Assembly (NCBI RefSeq): GCF_024609325.1
Contig: NZ_JANHMQ010000004.1
Coordinates: 1-64,000 of the forward strand
DNA: 64,000 nt
DNA from: Geothrix fuzhouensis
GTDB lineage: Bacteria; Acidobacteriota; Holophagae; Holophagales; Holophagaceae
Reading direction: 5' to 3'
Under the pieces are notes generated by a model that worked only from the letters and a program-made list of their open reading frames with translations, had not been told where the DNA came from and searched no databases. Below are positions 15,895-25,137 of the stretch, in pieces; position 1 is the first letter of the stretch, and the number at the start of each line of letters is the position of its first letter. A program made the position numbers and the translations under genes.

Positions 15895-18216
15895 CTAGTT
15901 TTTCCGAAGGGCCAGCATCTCGGTCATGAGGGCGAGGAGCCGGGACAACTCGAAGGGTTTAGGCAGCAGTCGAACCCGAGGCACCAAGGCCAGAGCCGCT
16001 TCCATGCCCTCCAGGCCCTGGCCACTTACCAGGATGAAGGGGACCTCCGAGCCCGTGGCGCGGATGCGTTCCAGCAGCTCGAGGCCCGTGCAGTCCGGCA
16101 TGCGGTGATCGCTCAACACCAGGTCGAAGCTGCCCGTCTGCCACGCCCGCCAGGCCACCTCGCCATCCGGGGCCACGGTGACCTGAGCCCGGGCCCGGGT
16201 GAGGGCGTCGGCCAGCATGTCGCGGAGCAGGGCCTCGTCTTCGGCCACCAGGATCCGCTGCCCGGCGAGGGCTGTTTCCTTGCCTGCGGGATCCACCTGG
16301 AGCCGGGCATCGGGCGCCGCCTCCCGGTGGGCCGGAGGGAGGCTCACGACGAAGCGGGCCCCGCCGCCCGGGACGTTCTCGGCGCTGACCCGCCCTTGAT
16401 GGGCCTTCACGATGCCGAAGACCATGGCCAGCCCGAGCCCCGTTCCCTTGGTGGAGTCCTTGGTGGTGACAAAGGGTTCGAAGATGTGCGGCAACAGGTC
16501 CCCGGCGATCCCTGTGCCCGTATCCTGGACCTCCACGCAGATCCAGCCGGCCTCATCCTGGAAGGTTCGAAGGCTGAGGTTGCCCCCGCCCGGCATGGCA
16601 TCCCGGGCATTCACCGCCAGGTTCATGAGGATCTGTTCCAGCTGCACCGAATCTCCGGAAACCTGCGGAAGGTTCGGCTGGAGGGTCAGCTGGAGGCGGA
16701 TGAGCCCGCCCAGCAGACGGTCCAGGATGTCCGCCGTGTCCTGGACGAGCCCATTCAGGTCGAGGGACTTGAGCTCGGGGCGCGACTGGTGGCTGAAGGA
16801 GAGCAGCGCCTTGGTGGTCTGGGCGCAGCGTCGGGTGGCCTCCTCGGCCCGCTGGATCCGGGTCAGAACGGGATGCCCTTCCGGCAACTGCTCGCGGCTC
16901 AGGTGGAGCTGACCCAGAATGGTGGCCAACTGGTTGTTGACGTCATGGGCGATGCCCCCGGCCAGGGTTCCCACGGTTTCCATGCGCTGGCTGTGCTCCA
17001 GCTGGCTCTGCAGGCGGGCCTGGTCCGCGAGGCTTTCCTCGGCCTGGAGCAGGGCCCGCTCCAGACTGCGGATCTCCTGGATATCCGAGTGGATCCTTGG
17101 GGCCCGCCCGCCCTGACCCAGGGTCTCGGCGAAGGCCCCGAGGGCCGCGATGGGTTCCGTCACCCGCCGGGCGATGTACCGGATGCGCCAGGCTGCCAGC
17201 CCGAGCCCGAGGATGGCCAGGCCCAGCATGCTCGCCACCCGGAAGCCTGCAGGTCCGAGCAGATCATCTTCGGGGATGGTCAGGATCAACCGCCAGCGGA
17301 GGCCGGGAAGCCCCTCAAAGGTCCGGGACAGCCCCATGACCGCCTGGCCCTGGGAGGTGACCCGGTGGGGTTGGCCGCCCTTGGCGTCGTCCTGGAGACG
17401 GTCCACCTCGAGATGCGGGAACTGGTTTCCAAGGGGTTGGAGGAAGGCGGTCCGGCGGCTTTCGGTGGATTCGAAAGCCGGATCCCGCGGGAGGATCAGG
17501 GCGCGTTTCTCGGCGTCCACCACGAGAGACCGGCTCCCAGGTGTAGGCTGGGCGGCCCAGACCCGATGGGTGAGGTCATCGAGCATGAAGTCCAGGGCCG
17601 CCACGCCCCGGAGGCCGGAGCCATCGCGGACAGGCAGCGTGAAGGTGATGCCCGGATCGTGGGTGGTGTAGAAGGCATAGGGGGCCGTCCAGGTGGGGGT
17701 GGCCGCCGCCGCCCCTGCCAGATACCAGGGCCGGGTGCGGGGATCATAGGCCATGGGCTCCCAGGCTTCGCCGGTCGATATCTGCCCGTTCGGATCCGGG
17801 TGCCACCAACGGATGCGCGCCACGGGGCCGGCCTTCTCCAGTTCCCGCATGGACCAGGTCCCCTCGGACTGCAGGAAAAGGAGAGAGCGGCCATCGGCTT
17901 GGGCCAGGTTGAGGCTGGTGATGCTGTGCTGGGTGGTCAGCAGGGGCAGGATCAGCTGGGCCGCCCGCTGGGGCTGCGTGGGGTCAAGCATTCCTGCCAG
18001 CCACCAGTCGTGAATCACCTGGCCCAGGGACTGGGAGGCCTCAAGATCGATCCGCAGCGCTTCATCCAGATGGCGCAGCGCAGCCTGGGCGCGGGCGCCG
18101 GCTTGGCGTTCCAGGGCCTGTTGCTGGCCCCACCAGGACAGACCCAGGAGGAGCGCGGACAGCCCGGCCATGAGGATCAGGAGGTCGCGCGACAGCAGCC
18201 GGCGGATGGGAAGCAT
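15895..18216 (-). CDS. Membrane hybrid histidine kinase with Cache-like sensor and receiver
   Basis: A 773-aa protein. It has an N-terminal membrane helix, a long extracytoplasmic region resembling a Cache domain (with DPRTRPWYLAG), a second membrane helix near residue 340, and a HAMP-like segment. A HisKA/HATPase kinase follows (GGIAHDVNNQLATILG; DTGTGI; GTGLGLAM), then a C-terminal receiver (LVLSDHRMPDC). Cache domains usually bind small organic acids or amino acids. A GTG at 18243 would add 9 residues; the ATG at 18216 gives a more normal signal anchor and is preferred. No partner regulator is adjacent. Confidence 0.9.
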   Translation of the reverse strand: MLPIRRLLSRDLLILMAGLSALLLGLSWWGQQQALERQAGARAQAALRHLDEALRIDLEASQSLGQVIHDWWLAGMLDPTQPQRAAQLILPLLTTQHSITSLNLAQADGRSLLFLQSEGTWSMRELEKAGPVARIRWWHPDPNGQISTGEAWEPMAYDPRTRPWYLAGAAAATPTWTAPYAFYTTHDPGITFTLPVRDGSGLRGVAALDFMLDDLTHRVWAAQPTPGSRSLVVDAEKRALILPRDPAFESTESRRTAFLQPLGNQFPHLEVDRLQDDAKGGQPHRVTSQGQAVMGLSRTFEGLPGLRWRLILTIPEDDLLGPAGFRVASMLGLAILGLGLAAWRIRYIARRVTEPIAALGAFAETLGQGGRAPRIHSDIQEIRSLERALLQAEESLADQARLQSQLEHSQRMETVGTLAGGIAHDVNNQLATILGQLHLSREQLPEGHPVLTRIQRAEEATRRCAQTTKALLSFSHQSRPELKSLDLNGLVQDTADILDRLLGGLIRLQLTLQPNLPQVSGDSVQLEQILMNLAVNARDAMPGGGNLSLRTFQDEAGWICVEVQDTGTGIAGDLLPHIFEPFVTTKDSTKGTGLGLAMVFGIVKAHQGRVSAENVPGGGARFVVSLPPAHREAAPDARLQVDPAGKETALAGQRILVAEDEALLRDMLADALTRARAQVTVAPDGEVAWRAWQTGSFDLVLSDHRMPDCTGLELLERIRATGSEVPFILVSGQGLEGMEAALALVPRVRLLPKPFELSRLLALMTEMLALRKN

Positions 18217-18290
18217 GGGGCAGGCGTCTCCGAGGAGGTGCACCTACATCTTGTCGGAAGCAAGCGGCGAGAGATGATCTCTGGGGTGGA

Positions 18291-20912
18291 TTACAACACT
18301 GAACGCAGGGCCGCGAAGGCTTCGGGCAGGCCGGCGGGGTTGGTGCCGCCCCCCTGGGCCAGGTCCTTCTTGCCACCGCCCCGGCCATTCAAGGCCGGCA
18401 GCATGGTCTTGAAGAGCGCGCCGGCGTCGTAGGGCAGATCCGGCGACACGGACACCAGGGCGGCCACTTTGTCGTCGGCGGCTTTGGAGGCCAGGACGAT
18501 GACGGCACTGTGGTGGCGGGTGCGGACCTGGTCCATGAATTCGCGCAGGGCATTGCCTTCCAGCCCTTCCACGGCGGCCGTGACCAGCGTGATGCCCTTC
18601 ACCTGTTCCACCTGCTCGGCGCTGCCCCCGCCGCTGGCGGCCTTGAGCTTGGCCTCCTTCAGATCGCGCTCCAGCTGGGTGATGCGCTGGTCCTTGGCCG
18701 AGAGCAGGTCGGGCAGGGCTTCCCGCCCGGAGTTGGCCTGCCGAGAGAGACCGTGGATCATGGCCTCGTCGGCCTGGAGCAGTTCCAGGGCCATCTCGCC
18801 AGCCACGGCCTCGATGCGGCGCACCCCGGCGGCGACCGCGCCCTCGGAAAGGATCTTCACCACGCCGATCTCCCCGGTGTTGGCCACGTGGGTGCCGCCG
18901 CACAGTTCGGTGGAGAAGCCCGGCACCTGCACCACGCGCACCACATCGCCATATTTCTCGCCGAAGAGGGCCATGGCCCCGAAGGATAGGGCCTCCTCGA
19001 TGTCCATCTCGTCTACCTGGGTGGGGATCGATTTCAGAGCCTGACGGGTGGTCAGGCGCTCGATCTCCGCGATCTGTTCGGGCTCCAGGGGCGCGAAGTG
19101 GGTGAAGTCGAAGCGCAGCCGGTTCTCGTCCACCACGCTCCCTGCCTGCTTCACGTGGGTGCCCAGCACCTCGCGCAGAGCCGCATGCAGCAGGTGGGTG
19201 GCCGTGTGGTGAGCCCGCACCCGCCGGCGGCGGATGGGATGGACCAGGGCGTTGACCGGCGTGTTTTCCAGGAGGATGCCCGTCACAGCAACTTTGTGCA
19301 GGTGCCGCCTCTGGGCCGGGGCCGTGCAATCCAGCACCTCCGCGTGCCCGCCCTCGAAGCGGAGCTGGCCCGTGTCACCCACCTGGCCGCCAGATTGGGC
19401 GTAGAAGGGGGTGCGATCCAGCAGGACATAGCCCTCGCCGGTGAGGTGCGGGACGCGATGGAAGGCCGCATCGAAGAGGGCGACCACATGGGCCTGACCG
19501 TCCAAATGTTCGTAGCCCGTGAAGGCGGTGGGGGGCAGTTCCGCCAGCACGGCCAGGTCGCCCGCCAGACGCAGATCGTGGGACTTCATGGCGGCCCGGG
19601 CCCGGGTGCGCTGGGCGTTCAGCTCCTGCTGGAAGCCACCCAGGTCCGGCGTGATGCTCCGCTCCCGGCACCAGTCCTCCACGAGATCCACCGGGAAACC
19701 GTAGGTGTCGTAGAGGCGGAAGATGTCGGATCCGGCCAGCTTTCCGCCCGTGATGTCGCTGGCCTCGAGGATCTTGAGGCCCGTGGACAGCGTCTGGCTG
19801 AACTGCTGCTCCTCCCGGTGGAGGGACTTCTGGATGCGGCCCAGCTCGCCCAGCAGCTCAGGGTACTGATCGCCCATGGCCTGGGCCACCGCCGGCGCCA
19901 GGTCCGCGAAGAAGAGCCCCTCGATGCCGAGCTTGCGGCCGAAGCGCAGGGCGCGGCGCACGATCTTGCGCAGCACATAGCCGCGTCCTTCGTTGCTGGG
20001 CACCACGCCGTCGTAGCACATGAAGGTGGCCGCGCGGATGTGGTCCGCGATGACCTGGGAAGCCGTGCGGTTCGTGTGTTCGCGGCGCTCCTCCGGCCTG
20101 ACCTTGGCGGCTTTCCAGATGGCTTCGAAGATGGGCTCGAACAGGTCGATCTCGTAGTTGGTGTCGACGTTCTGGAGGATGCTCGCCGTGCGTTCCAGGC
20201 CCATGCCCGTGTCGATGCTGGGGCGGGGCAGCGGCGTGAGGACGCCCTTGGCGTCGCGCTCGTACTGCATGAAGACGAGGTTCCAGATCTCCATGACCCG
20301 GTCGCCTTCGCCATTGGGCGTGGCATCGCCGAGGAGGTGGGCGCCGCGGTCGTAGTGCATCTCCGAGCAGGGGCCGCAGGGGCCGGTGTCGCCCATCTGC
20401 CAGAAGTTGTCCTTCTTGCCGAAGCGCATGATGCGGTCGGGTCGCACGCCGGCGGCCTTCCACAGTTCCTCGGCCTCGGTGTCGGCGGGCACGCCGTCGG
20501 CGCCCTCGAAGACGGTGATCCAGAGATGGGCCGGATCCAGGCCCAGGTTGCCCTGGTCCACGGGGCCCGTGACGAACTCCCAGGCGAAGCGGATGGCGTC
20601 GGCCTTGAAGTAGTCCCCGAAGCTGAAGTTGCCGAGCATCTCGAAGAACGTGTGGTGGCGGGCCGTGAAGCCCACCTGATCCAGGTCGTTGTGCTTGCCG
20701 CCAGCGCGCAGGCACTTCTGGCTGGTGGTGGCGCGGCTGTAGTCCCGCTTCTCCTTGCCCAGGAAGACATCCTTGAACTGGATCATCCCCGAGTTCGTCC
20801 ACATCACCGTGGGGTCGTCCGCCGGCCCGATGACCGCGCTGGAGGCCACCCGCCGGTGCCCCTGGCGCTCGAAGTACTGCAGGAATCGCTGGCGGAGTTC
20901 AGAGGTTTTCAT
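18291..20912 (-). CDS. alaS: Alanyl-tRNA synthetase
   Basis: An 873-aa class II synthetase of full length: catalytic core (RFLQYFERQGHRRV at the N terminus, TNSGM motif), tRNA-recognition domain, editing domain with the HTATHLLH zinc/editing motif (about 565-575) and the CGGTH motif (about 668), and the C-terminal oligomerisation domain. The frame stays open 306 bp upstream, but that part is translated repeat and purH antisense. The ATG at 20912 begins the family N terminus, MKTSELRQRF. Confidence 0.98.
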   Translation of the reverse strand: MKTSELRQRFLQYFERQGHRRVASSAVIGPADDPTVMWTNSGMIQFKDVFLGKEKRDYSRATTSQKCLRAGGKHNDLDQVGFTARHHTFFEMLGNFSFGDYFKADAIRFAWEFVTGPVDQGNLGLDPAHLWITVFEGADGVPADTEAEELWKAAGVRPDRIMRFGKKDNFWQMGDTGPCGPCSEMHYDRGAHLLGDATPNGEGDRVMEIWNLVFMQYERDAKGVLTPLPRPSIDTGMGLERTASILQNVDTNYEIDLFEPIFEAIWKAAKVRPEERREHTNRTASQVIADHIRAATFMCYDGVVPSNEGRGYVLRKIVRRALRFGRKLGIEGLFFADLAPAVAQAMGDQYPELLGELGRIQKSLHREEQQFSQTLSTGLKILEASDITGGKLAGSDIFRLYDTYGFPVDLVEDWCRERSITPDLGGFQQELNAQRTRARAAMKSHDLRLAGDLAVLAELPPTAFTGYEHLDGQAHVVALFDAAFHRVPHLTGEGYVLLDRTPFYAQSGGQVGDTGQLRFEGGHAEVLDCTAPAQRRHLHKVAVTGILLENTPVNALVHPIRRRRVRAHHTATHLLHAALREVLGTHVKQAGSVVDENRLRFDFTHFAPLEPEQIAEIERLTTRQALKSIPTQVDEMDIEEALSFGAMALFGEKYGDVVRVVQVPGFSTELCGGTHVANTGEIGVVKILSEGAVAAGVRRIEAVAGEMALELLQADEAMIHGLSRQANSGREALPDLLSAKDQRITQLERDLKEAKLKAASGGGSAEQVEQVKGITLVTAAVEGLEGNALREFMDQVRTRHHSAVIVLASKAADDKVAALVSVSPDLPYDAGALFKTMLPALNGRGGGKKDLAQGGGTNPAGLPEAFAALRSVL

Positions 20913-20936
20913 GGGATACCCGAAAAGATAAAGCGA

Positions 20937-21044
20937 ACCACCAAGGCACCAAGACACCAAGAGTTCTGTTTGTCTCGTGTATCGCAGGATGCGATACCGA
21001 GAGGGGAAACCAAGCAGTTCTTGGTGTCTTGGTGTCTTGGTGGT
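20937..21044. repeat. Inverted-repeat element with CACCAAGA-type arms
   Basis: Left arm 20937-20962 and right arm 21019-21044 are inverted copies, 26 bp each with one mismatch. Each is built from iterated ACCAAG-like words. The 56-bp centre holds a second hairpin (GTATCGC/GCGATAC, 20969-21002) that also occurs inside the large element at 38134-38541. It lies between purH and alaS and has no coding potential of its own. Confidence 0.85.
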
Positions 21045-21054
21045 GAATCTTTCC

Positions 21055-22599
21055 CTAATGCCTAAAGTGGCGCATGCCCGTGAAGAAGAGCCAGACACGG
21101 AGTTTCTGGGCGGCGGCGATGACTTCGTTGTCGCGGAGGCTGCCACCGGGTTCCACGAAGGCGGTGACCCCGTGGCTGGCGGCCAGCTCGAGGCCGTCGG
21201 CGAAAGGGAAGAAGGCATCGCTGCCCAACACGGAGCCCCGGGCCCGGGTCCCGGCTTTGCGGCAGGCGATCTCCACGGAATCCACGCGGCTCATCTGACC
21301 CGCGCCGATGCCCACCGTGGCGCCGTCCTTCACCAGCACGATGGCATTGGACTTCACGGCCTTGGCCACTCGCTGGGCCAGCATCAGATCCTCGGCGAGG
21401 GGCTTCGTGCCGGGGCCAGTGGCCTTCACCTCCCAATCCTCGAAGGGGACGAAGCCGTCATCCGCCCGCTGCACCAGATAGCCACCCCCGATAGAGCGGG
21501 CATCCAGACCCTCAGCGCTCTGGGGCCATTGGTCCGGCGTCTGGAGGATGCGCAGCTGCTTCTTGGCTGCGAAAACCTCGAGGGCCTCGCCCGTGAAGGC
21601 CGGGGCCAGAATCACCTCCCAGAAGTTCTGGGCCATGATACGGGCCACTTCGACGCCCACAGGCCGGTTGAAGGCCACGATGCCTCCGAAGGCGCTGACG
21701 GGGTCGCCCGCCTGGGCACGCATGAAGGCCTCCAGCGCATGGGGGCCCTGCCCCACGCCGCAGGGATTGTTGTGCTTGACGATGACGCAGGCCGGGGCCG
21801 GGAACTGCCAGACCAGGCGAGCGCAGGCGTCGGCATCGAGCAGGTTGTTGAAGCTGAGCTCCTTGCCCTGGTGCTGCTGGCAGGCGGCCATGCCCTCCAC
21901 CTTGCGGCCGGGTTCGACGAAGAAGGCCGCGGCCTGGTGGGGGTTCTCGCCATAGCGCAGGCCCTGCTTCTGCACCAGGTTCAGGCAGAGGTGGTGGGGC
22001 AGGTCCTTGGACTTGTCCCGGGTCAATTCCCGCTCCATCCAGGCGGAGATGGCGGCATCGTAGGCGGCGGTGCGCCGGAAGGCCTCCAGGGCGCAGCGAC
22101 GGCGATCCTCCAGGCCCCAGGAACCAGCCTTGAGCTTGTCGAGGAAGGGGTCGTACTGGTCGGGGCTGGTCAGCACCGTGACCGACGCATGGTTCTTCGA
22201 GGCGCTGCGGATCATGCTGGGGCCGCCGATGTCGATCTGCTCGATGGCTTCGGCGGCGGTCACGCCTTCCCGGGCGATGGTGGCTTCAAAGGGGTAGAGG
22301 TTGATCACCACCAGATCGATGGGCTCGATGCCCTGGGCCTTGGCGTCGTTCACATGTTCCGGCAGGTCGCGCCGATAGAGGAGTCCGCCGTGGATGCGGG
22401 GGTGCAGGGTCTTCACCCGGCCATCGAAGCACTCGGGGGCGCCCGTGTAGGCCGCCACTTCCTGGGCTTCCAGCTTCGCCTCCTGCAGGGCGCGCAAGGT
22501 CCCGCCCGTGGCCAGCAGCCGCCAGCCCTGGGCCAGCAGGCCCTTGGCCAGGGGCATGAGCCCTGTCTTGTCGTACACCGAGATCAATGCCGTCGGCAT
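21055..22599 (-). CDS. purH: Bifunctional AICAR formyltransferase / IMP cyclohydrolase
   Basis: Catalyses the last two steps of IMP synthesis. The 514-aa protein has the N-terminal MGS-fold cyclohydrolase (ALISVYDKTGL at the start, about 1-195) and the C-terminal transformylase with the catalytic KHNNPCGVG motif and SAFGGIVAFN. The chosen ATG at 22599 has GGGGGCGG upstream; a start 30 bp earlier would add MGKSRVQGAD, which the family lacks. It diverges from nuoG and is followed by the inverted-repeat element. Confidence 0.97.
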   Translation of the reverse strand: MPTALISVYDKTGLMPLAKGLLAQGWRLLATGGTLRALQEAKLEAQEVAAYTGAPECFDGRVKTLHPRIHGGLLYRRDLPEHVNDAKAQGIEPIDLVVINLYPFEATIAREGVTAAEAIEQIDIGGPSMIRSASKNHASVTVLTSPDQYDPFLDKLKAGSWGLEDRRRCALEAFRRTAAYDAAISAWMERELTRDKSKDLPHHLCLNLVQKQGLRYGENPHQAAAFFVEPGRKVEGMAACQQHQGKELSFNNLLDADACARLVWQFPAPACVIVKHNNPCGVGQGPHALEAFMRAQAGDPVSAFGGIVAFNRPVGVEVARIMAQNFWEVILAPAFTGEALEVFAAKKQLRILQTPDQWPQSAEGLDARSIGGGYLVQRADDGFVPFEDWEVKATGPGTKPLAEDLMLAQRVAKAVKSNAIVLVKDGATVGIGAGQMSRVDSVEIACRKAGTRARGSVLGSDAFFPFADGLELAASHGVTAFVEPGGSLRDNEVIAAAQKLRVWLFFTGMRHFRH

Positions 22600-22882
22600 G
22601 TCCGCCCCCTGAACCCTTGATTTTCCCATGCTGTAAGGCCTTTCGGAAGGGCTGGATGTCCGGGGCCGACTTTGATGTGGGGCCTGCAGCGTTGGGCGGC
22701 CTCCAGAAAGCCGCCCCCATCTCGAATGTGATCCCTGCCACAGGAGGCCGGGACGCGTTGGATCTGACGGATTCCCTGGACTTCAGGCTCCTCCGTGGAG
22801 CTGGTGCCCGCGGTAGGGGCTGGGGCGTCCACCTTTACCTGCAGAGCCCCAAGCCCCATTCTGGAAAGCCTGGAGTGGGCCC
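22600..22882. other. Divergent purH-nuoG intergenic region
   Basis: These 283 bp must contain the purH and nuoG promoters. No clear -35/-10 pair was recognised. A GGGCGGC/GCCGCCC hairpin (22694-22700 with 22710-22716) is the clearest structure. No riboswitch fold was recognised and no ORF is convincing. Confidence 0.5.
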
Positions 22883-24331
22883 ATGCCGACGATCAAGATC
22901 AACGATGTCGAACTGCGCGTGACCCCCGGCACGCTGGTGCTGGATGCCTGCCGCACCGTGGGCATCGACATCCCGCACTACTGCTACCACCCGGCGCTCA
23001 CGCCCGTGGCCACCTGCCGCATGTGCCTCGTGGAGATCAAGGGCCAGCCCAAGCTTGCCACCAGCTGCACGACTACCGTTCCGCCCGCGCCCAAAGACAA
23101 CCCCGAGGCCGTGGTGATGGAGGTCTTCACCAACACGCCCGCCGTGGCTGATGCGCGGGCCGGCGTGATGGAATTCCTGCTGATGAACCACCCGCTGGAC
23201 TGCCCCATTTGCGACCAGGCCGGCGAGTGCAAGCTCCAGGACTACTCGTACAACTACGGCAGTGGCGATTCCCGCATGTTCGAAGTGAAGCGCCGCTACC
23301 GCTACGAGGACCTGGGCGCCAAGATCGTCATCGACAAGAACCGCTGCATCCACTGCACCCGCTGCGTGCGCTTCACCCGCGAGATCAGCGGCGGCGGTGA
23401 GCTCATTGTGGCCAACCGCGGCGCGCATCTCGAAGTCACCACCTACGAAGGCAGATCCCTGGACCAAAACCCCTACGCGGGCAACGTGGTGGACCTCTGC
23501 CCCGTGGGCGCCCTCACCAGCCGCGACTTCCGCTTCCGCAAGCGGGTCTGGTACCTCAAGAACACGCCCTCAATCAGCCGTCACTCGGCCCTGGGCAACC
23601 CCATCTGGATCGACCACGAAGCCAACCAGATCCACCGCTTCCGGCCCCGTCCCCTAGAAGGCAAGGAGACGACGCACTTCATCAGCGACGCGGAGCGCTA
23701 CGCCTACACGCACTACAACCGTATGGGCCAGGCCCCTGTGCCCACGCTCAAGGGCGCGCCGGCCGCTCTGGATGCCATCCGCGACGCCCTCCAGGCCGCC
23801 GGTCCTGTGGCCGTCATCGGCCAGGGCACCTTCGGCTGCGACACGGCCCAGCGGCTGGGTGAGCTGGCTGCCTCTCCGGATCTGCGCTACGGCAGCGGCG
23901 ACAACACCATCTCGGTGGTGCTGCCCAAGTACCAGACCAGCAGCGACGGCATCCTGAACCGTCGGGGCTTCACGGAGCGGGGCTTCCGTTTCGGCGCCCT
24001 GGAGGAGCTGCTAGCCAAGGTGCAGAAGGGCGAGGTCAAGGCCGTGGTGCTGCTGCACGACGCCGCCTTCACCAGCGCGAAGGAGATGGACCTGCTGGGC
24101 CAGATCCTCAAGGCCGCGGCCTTCAGCCTGGCCTTCGAAGCGGAGGCCTCGGACCTGGGCCGCACCGCCACGGCCTGGCTGCCCGTCACCAACTACGCCG
24201 AGGAAAGCGATTTCATCGTCAACCACGAAGGCGAGCTCCGCCGCTACCAGAAGGCCCTGCAGGCGCCCAAGGGCGTCCGCACCGTCCCGGCCTGGGCGAA
24301 GGAACTGGCCGCCGTCCCCGCCGCCGTCTAG
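22883..24331 (+). CDS. nuoG: NuoG-like NADH-quinone oxidoreductase subunit, short form
   Basis: An iron-sulfur electron carrier of the complex I peripheral arm type. The 482-aa protein has all ligands for three clusters: [2Fe-2S] Cys34, Cys45, Cys48, Cys62; the His-ligated [4Fe-4S] motif (HPLDCPICDQAGEC); and a further [4Fe-4S] (CIHCTRCVRF with CPVGAL). After about residue 230 the molybdopterin-oxidoreductase-like part is strongly shortened, and no N7 cysteine motif is seen. Typical NuoG is about 780-910 aa. No other nuo gene is nearby, so it may serve a split complex I or another oxidoreductase. Confidence 0.88.
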   Translation: MPTIKINDVELRVTPGTLVLDACRTVGIDIPHYCYHPALTPVATCRMCLVEIKGQPKLATSCTTTVPPAPKDNPEAVVMEVFTNTPAVADARAGVMEFLLMNHPLDCPICDQAGECKLQDYSYNYGSGDSRMFEVKRRYRYEDLGAKIVIDKNRCIHCTRCVRFTREISGGGELIVANRGAHLEVTTYEGRSLDQNPYAGNVVDLCPVGALTSRDFRFRKRVWYLKNTPSISRHSALGNPIWIDHEANQIHRFRPRPLEGKETTHFISDAERYAYTHYNRMGQAPVPTLKGAPAALDAIRDALQAAGPVAVIGQGTFGCDTAQRLGELAASPDLRYGSGDNTISVVLPKYQTSSDGILNRRGFTERGFRFGALEELLAKVQKGEVKAVVLLHDAAFTSAKEMDLLGQILKAAAFSLAFEAEASDLGRTATAWLPVTNYAEESDFIVNHEGELRRYQKALQAPKGVRTVPAWAKELAAVPAAV

Positions 24332-24350
24332 CGGAGAACGGGAGGGACCC

Positions 24351-25127
24351 ATGTTCCTCCATGACGCACTGACCCGTGGGCTGGTGCATTACCTCACGGC
24401 CGAGCTGCCCAGCTACCAGCGGCGCGTACCCAACGATGTGGACCGGCTCCGGGCCGGCCTCCGCCCCGGGGATGTGGTGCTGGTCGAAGGCAAGTCCCGC
24501 ATCAGCCGCATGATCATGACGCTCAGCCAGAGCTCCTGGAGCCACGCGGGGATGTATATCGGCGATGCTCTGCTCCGCTGGGGTGGTCCCCATGCCGAGG
24601 AAGCCCTGGAGCAGTTCGGTGTTGAGGCACCGTACCTCGTGCTGGAAAGTGATATGGCCGAAGGCGTGCAGGTGAAGCCCGTGGCCTGGTACGCGGACCA
24701 CAACCTCCGGATCTGTCGTCCCCAGGGCCTCTCCACCGGGGAACTGGAGCAGGTGGTGGCCGAGATGCTGCGCCACCTGGGCCTGCGCTATGACCGGCGC
24801 AACATCTTCGATCTGGGGCGCTACCTCACCCCCGTCCACCTGCTGCCGGCCCGCTGGCGGCGGCGCCCCTTGTACCTGGGCAGCTCCAGCAGCCGGGAGG
24901 TCATCTGCTCGGCCCTGATCGCCAAGGCCTTCTACCGGGTGGGTTTTCCCGTGCAGCCCCTGGTTGATGAAACGGCGGGGTCGGAAGCGCACCCCGTGGT
25001 CGCCCGGCATCCGAGCTACATCATGCCTCGGGATTTCGACCTGAGCGCCAACTTCGAAGTCTTGAAAGTCAACCTGGCCCCGCCCAAAAAAGCGGGCGCC
25101 TGGGGGCGCCCGCTGTCTGGATCGTGA
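24351..25127 (+). CDS. YiiX-like papain-fold (permuted NlpC/P60) hydrolase
   Basis: A 258-aa protein resembling the YiiX/YebB group of permuted NlpC/P60 enzymes. The likely catalytic His lies in SWSHAGMYIG (about residue 66) and the Cys in EVICSALIAKAF (about 184). Substrates in this group are amides or lipid-linked bonds and are mostly unknown. No signal peptide is evident. It begins 19 bp after nuoG and may share its transcript. Its last 13 codons overlap the terminator of the opposing lipoprotein gene, so the C-terminal sequence is probably unconserved. Confidence 0.8.
   Translation: MFLHDALTRGLVHYLTAELPSYQRRVPNDVDRLRAGLRPGDVVLVEGKSRISRMIMTLSQSSWSHAGMYIGDALLRWGGPHAEEALEQFGVEAPYLVLESDMAEGVQVKPVAWYADHNLRICRPQGLSTGELEQVVAEMLRHLGLRYDRRNIFDLGRYLTPVHLLPARWRRRPLYLGSSSSREVICSALIAKAFYRVGFPVQPLVDETAGSEAHPVVARHPSYIMPRDFDLSANFEVLKVNLAPPKKAGAWGRPLSGS
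25086..25114 (-). terminator. Rho-independent terminator of the lipoprotein gene, inside the opposing CDS
   Basis: Read on the minus strand, AGCGGGCGCC-CCCA-GGCGCCCGCT is followed by TTTTT: a perfect 10-bp stem and U-tract. It ends the lipoprotein transcript but lies inside the 3' end of the plus-strand YiiX-like gene. Confidence 0.9.
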
Positions 25128-25137
25128 GGACTGAAGG

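Noticed and set aside
13918-18432. A 1504-codon open frame on the plus strand
   Set aside because: It lies antisense to two histidine kinase genes with clear motifs. High GC content with biased third positions creates long antisense frames, and the translation shows no domain.
20937-21044. CRISPR array from iterated CACCAAG words
   Set aside because: The words are only 7-9 bp, degenerate, arranged as an inverted repeat and without unique spacers of constant length.
20913-21218. A 102-residue N-terminal extension of alaS
   Set aside because: The extension is translated inverted-repeat sequence and purH antisense; AlaRS proteins begin at the ATG at 20912.
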